Positions 32,690 through 42,334 of a stretch of DNA of 64,000 nucleotides are shown here, in pieces. Source of the DNA: Suillus spraguei (lineage: Eukaryota; Basidiomycota; Agaricomycetes; Boletales; Suillaceae); assembly GCA_016800925.1 (NCBI GenBank), contig JABCPU010000273.1, positions 1-64,000 of the forward strand, given 5' to 3'. The notes below the pieces were generated by a model that saw only the letters and a program-made list of their open reading frames with translations, had not been told where the DNA came from and made no database searches. Every line of letters begins with the position of its first letter. The stretch's first letter is position 1. A program made the position numbers and the translations under genes.

Positions 32690-34300
32690 TTTCAGCCTTC
32701 TTATCCAATGCTGATCGTGCTGCAGCCATGTCCCACTTTCAGATTTTGCATTTTGACGGGGTATATTAAGTACCCGCCCTTGGAGGAAGGCATCGCATGG
32801 AGTCCTGCCAGTTCATTTTTGTATTATTCTACCAGTTGTTTGTTTGCTAGCTATGAAATATACAAACCTTGTGCTTTTTTTGTGTGTGCATGCATCTAAC
32901 CCTAACCTTAGTATTGGGACTTCAAGAATTTGAAGTGTTTGAACCCCCAAGTATTTTGAATGGAGTTTAAAATCAAACATTTCAAGCAATTTTCAAAACA
33001 ACTTTCAATATGGTTCTGAATCATTTCAAAATGTTTCAGAACTGTTTCAGAGCATTTAAAATTTAACTTTGAATACCATTACTAGTGTTTATAGTGGCTG
33101 TGCACCATTATGACTCTACACAGCCAATAATCACTGCGAGAAATTGATCAGAGGCTATTCCGAGGGAGACAGGAATAATAATCAGAGGCAAAATGTACCT
33201 AGCTCATAATCCAACGTAAATCAGACCTATGGCCAAATTCAAGAACTAATAGAGGTGCAAATAGGGTGAAATACATACTGTCCCAACACAAATCAGCCCG
33301 TGGATATGGTGTTCTCGACTGTCTGAATATGCACTGCTTATTTGAAGACGAGATTGTCTAAATATTTTGCCGAGTCCATCTTCCACTCAAACACATGTCA
33401 GACGAGAGCAGCTTCGTCTGGTGCTATGAGACGAATGGGAGCTAGTGAGCATGCTAGATAACAAGGTAAATCTCAGTCTCTTGGAAAGAACTCTATTGAC
33501 GTTTAAAGTACCTAGATAACAATGTAACTAAAGGTGCTCATTAGCTAATGGTAATGGCGACTTGTGACTAGGTACTTACATCTCAGTCTTTTGGAAAGAA
33601 CTGAGATGTCTTTTGAGCTTGAGTGCCTACTATAAGGTAAGTGGGATAGCAACAAAAAATAAAGCTAACATTTGACATAAATCATAACCCTTTTGGGTGT
33701 GACCATGTCACCCTTAGCTTCGCAGCTTCATAGGCCCTTGTGACATGTGACCTATCCAAATCAGCTTCATCCCCAACTGACTCTATCTCATATTGTATGG
33801 GCTTTGACAACTTTTTGACAAGTGAGCCATGGAGGCTCATTATATGTAGTGTGCTGCACAGAATTGTATTGAAAAGAGAAACAGCAATTTTTATGTTTCT
33901 TTCTTTCTTATTTTACCATGTCACAAAATAGCTTTGTGACCCCAAGTTTGGTGTGATCATCACTTGAATCAAATAGCTTCGATTCATCAGGGCATGGGAC
34001 GTGTGACAAAGTTATGGTTGTAACTCTACAGTATATTGCAGAGGTTCTCAGCCAACATCATCGCGCCACAGCCCATTGGCCTATTATGGCTTGCACTCAT
34101 ACCACATTCCTCAGCTTCTCTTCCTTGTGCCTTGCTTCTCTTCCTTGTGCCTTGCTTCTTGGATTCTTCGGCCAGGCTCTTCTCTTCTCTCTCAGACGGA
34201 TCAGAGTCCAACACTTTGCCATCAACCTAGAGTTGCCTTCACATTCACATTCAAGGCATTTAGTTTCACCTTCGGAGTGATGAAATCAGGTCCTGTAGTA
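32690..34300. other. AT-rich intergenic DNA, no gene
   Basis: No convincing coding segment. A loose repeat (CTCAGTCTCTTGGAAAGAACT at 33473 and CTCAGTCTTTTGGAAAGAACT at 33581) occurs about 108 bp apart. Confidence 0.5.
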
Positions 34301-34309
34301 AGCTGTTCT

Positions 34310-34770
34310 TGTCTTTTGGCTCACTTACCCGACATTGATGATGCTCTGACTGTGTCCCACTCTCAGCCAGTGCATCTCATCTGTTGGCTTGCTTACCCAA
34401 CCCTGATGATATTTTGGCTGTGTCCTGCTCTCTCTCTCAGCCAGTGTGTTTCTCATTTGCTGGCTCACTTACTCAACCCTGATGATGCGCTGGTCACATC
34501 CCACTCCCAGCCAGTGCGTGTTCTCATCTTTCTCACTTAATACCCAACCCTGACTGCGCTCTTGTCATATCCCACTCTCAGAGTATGTATCATCTTCTTT
34601 TGGTTTGCTTACCTGACACTGATGATGCTCTGGCCATGTCCTACTCTCAGAGAGTGCCGTGTTCTAGTCTTTTGGCTCGATGCTGAATGATGCTCTGGCT
34701 GTGTCCCACTCTCAGTTGGTGGAGGTTCTCGTGTTCTTGTGTGTTGGCTCACTTGCCTGATGCTGTCAAC
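34310..34770 (+). repeat. Degenerate ~70-80 bp minisatellite
   Basis: At least five imperfect units, each with a TTGGCTCACTTACC-like start, a CTGATGATGCTCTGG-like middle and a TGTCCCACTCTCAG-like end. Unit length and sequence drift strongly. No coding meaning is apparent. Confidence 0.7.
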
Positions 34771-34779
34771 TTGTCACAA

Positions 34780-35610
34780 TCTCTTGCTGTCCAACAAAAA
34801 GGAAGTGTGTGATTTCCATGCTGGTGGTGCTTTGGCGATGGCCCATTCTCATACAGTGTGTAATGTTATCTGTTGAAATGTCTACTGGTTTTTTGACCTT
34901 GACACTGCTGGAATGAGTTTCACTGTGATGGCCCAACCCAACCAAGTCATGTTTCACCCTCACACGGTATGTGATGTTATCTTCCCAGGTGAACAGCTAA
35001 ATCTCATTGCCCTGTCAGATGGTGCGTGTTTCTATATCACGTATGTGTTATGTGGCATGTACTTCCTGTCTTCTAGAAAGTTGAGATGGGAGCCTACATC
35101 GTGGTGGTGAGAAACAGTGAACTAGGGGAGTAATGACTGGAAGCATCTGGGAGTGGGGCAAAACTACAGGAGAGCATATAGTCATATGATAGCTTCATAT
35201 TCAGATGCTGATCCAACATGATTATGATAGTATTCAGACTAAAATCAGACATGTGGACCCTACAAACCAGATATAATTCAGTTGTCAGAATAGTAATAGA
35301 ATTACACATTCAAACTCTGCAAGAGCCAGTGATCCTATGTCAGATTAGAACCAGAAATGGGTACTTCCCACTACTCTGTCACCTCAGGATTTCCACCTCT
35401 GATTACATACTGGCTATGTCATCTTTTCGCACCCTGTCCAGACCTGATCAAATTCTCATTTCCGCAGTGAATATTTATGATCTAGTCGACACAGATCGTG
35501 AGATCTGCTGACCAGAATAGGAATCAGTAGAACTGGGTTGTGCGAGATGACTTGTCACGGTGGCATGTTGCTTATCAGAGCAAGTGTCTAACCATTGCTT
35601 GAACAAGTCA
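34780..35610. other. Intergenic DNA, no gene
   Basis: No recognisable coding or RNA gene. Confidence 0.5.
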
Positions 35611-35617
35611 TCATGCA

Positions 35618-36756
35618 TACTATTAGTTGCCACTAGTTTGTGCACTCCCTACATCTCATGCACTGCTCTTTTCTACTATTAATCTTCAAACTAATACATG
35701 CATATGAATCAATAAATCATAAGTACGCCCTACAAACTCAAATGGATCTGATCTAATAAGAAACAAAAGAGATATTTTTTTTGGTGGTGACACCACTGGT
35801 GTCACTCTCGCTGTCACCTGCCGGTACTGCCGTAGTGGAGTTTCAAATTTGAACACACTACCAGTAACACATCTAAATGTGTATATGGGCGAGTAGGATG
35901 GCACACACTCGAGTTGTCGGGATGCAGGAATGTCCTAGTGCTGCTATAGCTCACAAGGTGAGTTATTTTGACTTGGATGTTACTCAGTTTTCCTTCAGGT
36001 ACCCCCGTAGACTGTGTGAGATTACGCTTCAGGAAATCATGGCACTTGGAGATCATTACTCAGTGAATCCCAAGAAAGGGTTTTGGTAGACTGGTGCCAT
36101 CACAACTCAAATTCTGCAACCCCTCTCCATCACCAAAAACTCCATGCTCAAATATTCAAGATGGTGAATGTTACCCTGGCAAGAATTGGGTCCGCCGCTT
36201 CATTTCTCATCACGCAGATATCACTGTTGCAAAATTGCGAGGCCTGGATCCAAAGCACGCGCAAAATTCCAACAAGTCAATGATCATGGAGTATTTTGAT
36301 ATGCACAAGGCCTTGGATGACAAGCACGAAGGAATTCCACCAGAACACAACTGGAATGTTGATGAGAAAGGGTGTCAAATGGGAGGTAGTCAAAAGGGAG
36401 ACAATTCAAAATTTATCTTCTTGAGAAGCAATCAAGAACGCTATCATATTGACAGTGATAATTTAGAGCTGGTCACAATAATTGGATGTGTTTCGGCAGC
36501 TGGCGATTCCATTCCTCCATCATTTATTTTGGCTGATGGCCCCATTAATACTGAATACCAAAATGTTGAAGACATCGGAGGGTCAGTTATGAACTAAATT
36601 CCAGTTGTGAATATAGCCAGTGATTTGTATATACAGTATACCTTCTAGTGCCGAACGGCCTTTGAAACTGGTTAGTGTGATGATACCGTGACTTCCCATG
36701 ACTTTCGTGACTGCACGAGATGTAGGGAGTGCAAGAACTAGTGGTAACTAATAGTA
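35618..36756 (+). mobile_element. pogo/Fot-type element, internal deletion derivative
   Basis: Ends form inverted repeats of about 45 bp (TACTATTAGTTGCCACTAGT at 35618; complement at 36737-36756), with TA at both borders. It encloses a broken transposase frame that lacks the C-terminal catalytic half. About 1.14 kb against about 2 kb for complete relatives. Confidence 0.7.
36083..36597 (+). pseudogene. pogo-like transposase fragment (CENP-B HTH and first DDE Asp)
   Basis: The first part (VDWCHHNSNSATPLHHQKL) and the second (PGKNWVRRFISHHADITVAK) belong to one CENP-B-type HTH, but a one-base shift near 36165 separates them. The second frame continues through the family-typical RGLDPKHAQNSNKSMIMEYF and the first catalytic Asp in WNVDEKGCQMGG, then SAAGDSIPPSFILADG, and stops at 36597. 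The rest of the DDE domain is absent. Confidence 0.8.
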
Positions 36757-37055
36757 GTATTAGCGAGCATGCCATTTGAATTTCTGGGGCGTCACAGGTT
36801 CCTATGTAAAAGAACTGATACGTGGATGCACTCAAGGGCCAAGACTAGGAGCATCTATAAAGTAAGGGGGGAAAGGTGGGAAGGGTGTGGCGTGCTCACG
36901 TGGAACCTCACATGGCGTGCACATGGTTTTGCTTAGCTCAGTTATTTCGCTTGACACCTTTTTGGAAATTTCTCGCGTGGTTTTTTCACATGCCAATTCA
37001 GTGTCCAAGACAGTTGTCCGTGTCACCTTGCAGCCACTGGCAGCATCTGTTTGAC

Positions 37056-37906
37056 ATGATGAGACGTGACAGGCTGAACATTGCAAATTGCCTTGCCTGT
37101 GCCTTGCTGCCAATGGCCTCCAACCACCTCCAACAAGCAGCCACCCCACCCACTGCAGCACAGGACTGTGCTACCCTGCAGCCTCCTGCTCTTTCTGGCC
37201 ATGCCCCTGGACCAGACACTGGCACTGCCGCATTTTTGGCTGTGTCACATGATGACATGCAACTGCCTATTGTCACCAGGTGAGTTTTGCCCTCTGCATG
37301 TCTGTCTGACTGGGTGTTTATAATGCTACAAGTCAGCATCACCCTCCCCCTGTTGACTGGAATGCACACATTCTGCAAGGTTATCAGGCAAGTCATGCTG
37401 CGCATCTACAGCAATGCAGTGGCCTTGCACTGGCAGTAACCTCACATGCTCTGTCCTCCACTCCCTCCCTCTCCATGTCTCCTGCTGTTGACTGGACAGC
37501 AGATCTTCATGATCACTTTTCTAAAAGCTTCTCTGCTCGCCTCAATGGTCATTGTCAAGTACCTGACAGACTTACCAGGCAAGCAGCTATCCGAGAGCAC
37601 TTCCATGCATTGGAGCAGCATAGTGGAGAGATAAGGGAACAAAATAAACAGCTGTGTAAGGATTTCCAGTACCTTGTGGAGGAGTGTCAACACAGAGGAA
37701 GACTGGCTGATAAAAGGATGGACAAGCAAGATGCTTATATTGATAGGCACTTGCAGGAGAAGAAGGAACTTCATGAGCATATGAAGGTTGTGCATGCCTG
37801 GAGGAAACATATCAGGGAGCTTAGGAGAGATGCTAAAACCCCAGAACAGCATGATGAATATTCAAGGAAACTCAAGGATGGCCCACCACCTGGGTGGAAA
37901 CCCTGA
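37056..37906 (+). CDS. Hypothetical two-exon protein with C-terminal coiled coil
   Basis: Exons 37056-37279 and 37333-37906 join in phase across a 53 bp intron (AG|GTGAGT...ACAAG|T), giving 265 residues. The N-terminal half is Ala/Pro/His-rich. The C-terminal half (from VDWTADLHDHFSKSFSARL on) is highly charged and helical with heptad-like spacing (HALEQHSGEIREQNKQL, QEKKELHEHMKVVHAWRKH) and ends DGPPPGWKP. The preserved splice phase argues for a real gene. No family recognised; the repeat-rich surroundings make a transposon-derived accessory protein possible. Confidence 0.5.
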
Positions 37907-37977
37907 GTCTATATTCCATTTAGAGTGTTAAATACTACATTTTAATAGATTATGTTTGGCAACAACTTGAGGGGAAA

Positions 37978-38363
37978 TGGGAGACAGGAGATGGGAGATG
38001 GGAGATGGGAGATGGGAGATGGGAGATGGGAGACGGGAGACGGGAGACGGGAGACAGGAGATGGGAGACGGGAGACGGGAGACGGGAGACGGGAGACGGG
38101 AGACGGGAGACGGGAGACGGGAGACGGGAGACGGGAGACGGGAGACGGGAGACGGGAGACGGGAGACGGGAGACGGGAGACGGGAGACAGGAGACAGGAG
38201 ACGGGAGACGGGAGACAGGAGACAGGAGACGGGAGACGGGAGACGGGAGATGGGAGACGGGAGACGGGAGACGGGAGACGGGAGACGGGAGACGGGAGAC
38301 GGGAGACGGGAGACGGGAGACGGGAGACGGGAGACGGGAGACGGGAGACGGGAGACGGGAGAT
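37978..38363 (+). repeat. (GGGAGAC)n heptamer minisatellite, ~55 units
   Basis: Period 7 throughout, mostly GGGAGAC with GGGAGAT or AGGAGAC variants mainly at the edges. Each unit carries a G-run spaced by four bases on the plus strand. Because 7 is not a multiple of 3 and the unit holds no stop codon, all frames are open across it; these are not genes. Confidence 0.97.
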
Positions 38364-38640
38364 GGAACACTTGCATGATTTTGTTGTGTGACAACTTAAT
38401 ATTGTTGCCCCCTATCAAAACTTGACACAAAAGATTTATTCAAGTTAATAGTTTGCAGTAAATAATTTAAAAAAATCAAAATCAAATGCAATGACATGAG
38501 GATGAGATGGGCAATATAATATAAACTCACAAAGATGGTGATGTGGTACTTTGACTTCTGTCAAAATATTGGTCAAAGTTATAATTTATTTCAAAACCTA
38601 TAATCATTATTGAAGATAATTATTAGGATGATGCCAAGGC

Positions 38641-38850
38641 CAGAAAGCCAAGGAGAGTGCAAAGCATTCTTTTTGGCTTTCTGTGCCTTGGGCAAAAGGG
38701 AATTATTGGGATGAAGCCAAGGCCAGGAAGGCAAAAAGAGTGCGAAGCACTCTTTTTGCCTTCCTGTGCCTTGGGCAAACAGAATTATTAGGATGAAGCC
38801 AAGGCCAGGAAGCAAAAGGAGTGCGAAGCACTCCTTTTGCTTCCTGTGCC
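38641..38850. repeat. Three tandem ~82-bp units, each a hairpin
   Basis: Hairpins at 38641-38683, 38725-38765 and 38807-38845. The second and third have perfect stems of 19 and 18 bp around a GAA loop (AGGAAGGCAAAAAGAGTGC and AGGAAGCAAAAGGAGTGC arms). Differences between units occur in both arms together. Units are joined by ATTATTRGGATGAAGCCAAG-type linkers. Confidence 0.9.
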
Positions 38851-38859
38851 GAAGGCACA

Positions 38860-40140
38860 ACGGGTGGTGGACTCTTTTGTAATTCAGATGCATTCTATGG
38901 GTATGTTTATTTTTAATATTCAACCGTATCTCAATTACATAAATACCCAAAACCTTTCCCTTGGCGCGAAGTCACCATATGTGCTTGAATCTCATGACGT
39001 AGCTTTGTGTATCGTCACAACCATTCAACTTCCTGAGAAGGCGTCATGGTACCCGAAATCACTGAAGCATACGTCGTCTTACAGGGCTGCTGAACGTCTC
39101 GTATTTTGTGGGATCGGTGACCCAGATCCAATTTACATCTATATCATTCCGTCAACGTGGTACTGTTCAGGTGAGCTTGTGTCATCAGCATCTTCGCAGT
39201 AATGTCAGAGTCCGATAGATCTGATGGATGCCATGTGTAGCATGCCGCTCGGGATACTTGGCAGTGTAGAGTTGGAGTCGACGATATGTGGGCGGCACAG
39301 GAATAATTCCGTATGGTCCGACAGTACTAAGATCCAGGTCGTATTTAAAGCTTGGAAGAACTGTCAGCCGAGTTGTGACACGCTGTGCACCACAGACGTC
39401 GAATACAGCACAACAGATCGACCAGAAAGTTGACTGCCGTTAGTTGAAACGAGCCTGAGCGGTTGTCCGTTTCGACTAGCTTCGTCTAATATAAGAACAG
39501 AGAGGTTAATGTACAGGGACCGAGCGCGGGCTGTTGAATGACCATGTCATGTATCGGCTGGAGATCACATTCAGCTATTGATGCATCAATCTCAATAATC
39601 GAAATGCGATGTGACCGAACGCTGAACTGCTGATGGGAATGGAATTGAAGCGGAATGCGCGGTCCGGTGAAAAACATGGCTTGCGTGTGGCGGTTCCTTC
39701 CGAGCACTCGATATACCGTTGATTGTGCACAAAGGGTTATTATCTTCCAGACTTCCACCCCCATTCTTTTGTATAGTGATCTCATCACAGAAATCTTGGA
39801 GAACATTAAAGGGAGATTACACTTCGAACAAAAGCTACAACGGTTTATAAGCAAAAGGACGTGGACATCCAAGACTAGTAAGTGCACAAAACAAAGGGTT
39901 GAATTTTCGTCTTTGACACTCACTCACAGTATTCAAGATGAAAAAATTTACCCGCGGGTTCCTTCGTGGTGGTGTACTGGAACATCCGTCACCTTTCTCC
40001 CCTTTCCTAGCAGTTGTTATAGAATCGAAGCTACAGTCCGCGTTGAATCACAGTATCTGGTTCAATCGAGGACCGACTCACTGCTTAATCCATCACCTCG
40101 TCCTCATATTCATCCTCTTCCTACTCTCCCTCTTTCCAAC
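38860..40140. other. Intergenic DNA with unassigned frames
   Basis: Several open frames of 120-167 codons occur on both strands around 39480-40160, overlap each other, and show no recognisable domain or consistent splice pattern. I cannot tell whether any is a gene. Confidence 0.4.
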
Positions 40141-40142
40141 TT

Positions 40143-40595
40143 TCACCGCTCGCGTTGAATGAGGAGATGGCTGGCGGGCGCCGTTCTGGATTCGACGGAA
40201 CGGACGAATTTGCCCTGGTTAGTCTTTTATCAGTCTACAAATTTTACCAGTTACTCGTTCTATTTGTAGGAGAAATTAGCTCACCACTAGCTTGAGGATT
40301 TCCGGGCACTTCCCCCTGTACTTGACCCACAGCCCAGGAGGATAGTACCTCGAGCGCTTGTCAAGTCTGATGGCCTTTTGGCATCCGCGACATGTGACGG
40401 ATGTGGGTCGTACATCCTCGGTGTACTTGTCGTTCTCAAGTTTCCGTTTTCTTTCGCCCTCTTTCTCCTTTTTCTACAACCCGCGATGACTTGATCATCG
40501 CGATCGCTGTTATCGATCCCCGATTTCTCAGGGGCGAGCTGCGGAGGACTCAGCGCGTATTGTGAGTCGTGCGGATCAATAGAATAAGATATCAT
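40143..40595 (-). pseudogene. Small zinc-motif basidiomycete protein gene, frameshifted
   Basis: On the minus strand an ATG at 40595 opens MISYSIDPHDSQYALSPPQL and an acidic/basic stretch. The following conserved part lies in another frame: KLENDKYTEDVRPTSVTC, then CRGCQKAIRLDKRSRYYPPG and KYRGKCPEI, a C-x2-C...LDKRSxYYP...C signature common in Agaricomycete proteins. The shift falls in an A/G-rich run near 40475. A GTGAGC...AACCAG intron (about 40283-40220) leads to a short last exon ending at 40143. Function of the family is unknown. A missed intron could replace the frameshift. Confidence 0.5.
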
Positions 40596-40599
40596 TCTC

Positions 40600-41031
40600 A
40601 GGCTGCTACTACAGTAACAAGATATGTAGGTAACAAGATGCAAACTAGAATATCTCCAGGGCACAGCTCAAAGATAAGTCTCCTGTTGCAATCACACTCA
40701 ACAAAATATTCAGTAGCACGACCTCCGAATTCTACCAAACCGGTAATCAAGGTGTACTTGATCTTTCAAGGACAGACAGACTTACTCTCGAAAATAGCTT
40801 GGCAGTGCTGTGCAGCTTGAAAGATTCATAACCTCTCCAGCGCTCAGACTCAGGTACAAAAGATCCAGCAGGACAGGAACAGCCATGTTCAAGGAATGCG
40901 CTAAAGATATGTACAGGTTGGTGTGTGATAATGTCAATGTTGACACTGAGGACTCGTGCGCATGTGAATCTGAATGTGACTGGTGTTAGTTGCTGATCTG
41001 TGGCGGCGGCAAGGAAAGTATTACCCCCAGA
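40600..41031. other. Intergenic, no gene
   Basis: No convincing coding segment seen. Confidence 0.4.
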
Positions 41032-41243
41032 AGTCGGCACTTTCACAAAAATTGAATTTCTAGTTACTTGAACACAAAATTCTTAACATAGATGTCATTC
41101 TCTCTCTAATACAACTCGTTACGAGGTTGAACGGATACGTTTGAAGCAGAATTGAGCGAGATAGTTGAAAGTGCCGAAGTCACGCAGAAATGTCACCTGC
41201 CGATATGTGCCATGACGGAGTTTCAATACTGCACACACCAGTG
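41032..41243 (+). repeat. Dispersed MITE-like repeat, copy 2
   Basis: Begins AGTCGGCAC and ends GTGCCGACT, an inverted pair; inverted match of 9530-9733. A sub-block (GTCACCTGCCG...GGAGTTTCAA) also occurs at about 35811-35850. Confidence 0.6.
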
Positions 41244-41419
41244 CCGACTGGTGCTGTGGTGTGCTGATCCGCCTTCGGAAGTCTATCAGCGGTAGACAGG
41301 GAAAGCTGCGAGCCTCGTCAGACCCTACAAATGAGTCATGTATTCAAGCTGCAATTCAGGGAATTGCAAATGGGCTATACAGATCTATTGCAGAATGAGC
41401 TACATTACATCATATCATT

Positions 41420-41769
41420 AGGAACGAGAGCGCACCATGTGAAGCACATTCTCAATGACGCTGAATGTCTAAAGTCACTGTTCACATTCATAGCCAAAAC
41501 GAAAAGATTCGAGCCAACCTTCGGAGACGTATCACCACCAAAGGACAAGAACGACAAAAACAGCTAGACGCACCCCAATCCCTGTAACAACCCCCCCTTT
41601 CACCTTAAGCTGGTGTTAACGTCCGCGCCTCGGCCAGGACATTGAACACGACCCAACATCCACGGACACGCACATATGCATCAATTAGAGTAAATACCGC
41701 ATGTAATGTCTATCATAGGGCTCCGCCCCAACGGACACAAAACAAGGATTCAAAAAAAAAAAAAAAAAA
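41420..41769 (+). mobile_element. Severely 5'-truncated LINE with target duplication
   Basis: A 350 bp insertion flanked by ACATCATATCAT at 41408-41419 and, after the poly(A), at 41770-41781. It keeps only the last 40 or so codons of the LINE ORF (LFTFIAKTKRFEPTFGDVSP) plus the 3' UTR and about 19 A. Same family as 729-2744. Confidence 0.92.
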
Positions 41770-41781
41770 ACATCATATCAT

Positions 41782-42330
41782 GTGATCATGCGCTCATGTC
41801 ATCTGACCTCCTCGCACTCTTAATTGACTGCCGAGCTGACTGGCCTATGTGACATGTCGTGACTTACAGTGACATTTGCGTGACTGCCGACTTCTGGCGA
41901 ATGCACAGTACTTATGGAGCAACAAACAGGTTGTTTATTAACCAAACAACTAATAATACGGGACTTTGAGTCTGAATTGACACGAGCAAGTTACTTGCGA
42001 AATCCTCACGAGTACCTTTCTATCATAAATCTGGATCTGTTAGACTGTGCGAGGACAGTGACGAGCCTTTATGATAAAGATTATTGCAAGATATACGAGT
42101 ACTGTGTATAAGAGGTTTCCGACATCGTCGCGGTGTTTGAAATCGCGTTTGATTTGAATGTAGAAAGGGGGTCCTGTCGCTTGCCCCGATATCAATCTAG
42201 ACCTGACATTTGACATTTGCACGTTAGCATGAGATGTTTAGAACATAGATATAGATTGTGTTCGAAACACTGCCGGAAGTCATCCAATGAAGTGGTGCAC
42301 AGCCACTATAAGGGCTGATAGATGTTACAA
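41782..42330. other. Intergenic, no gene
   Basis: No convincing gene. A CCGACTTCTGGCG block near 41888 resembles the ends of the dispersed MITE-like repeat. Confidence 0.4.
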
Positions 42331-42334
42331 AAAT

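Noticed and set aside
32174..32899. 241-codon plus-strand frame
   Set aside because: Repetitive, Cys/Leu-rich, antisense to a frame with better-looking codon content; no domain.
37952..38425. Long open frames on both strands through the heptamer array, coding for repeated GDGRRET or LPSPVSR units
   Set aside because: They follow automatically from a stop-free 7 bp repeat read in any frame; no gene structure around them.
39486..40158. Overlapping 145- and 167-codon frames on opposite strands
   Set aside because: Neither shows a recognisable domain or splice pattern; left as unassigned.
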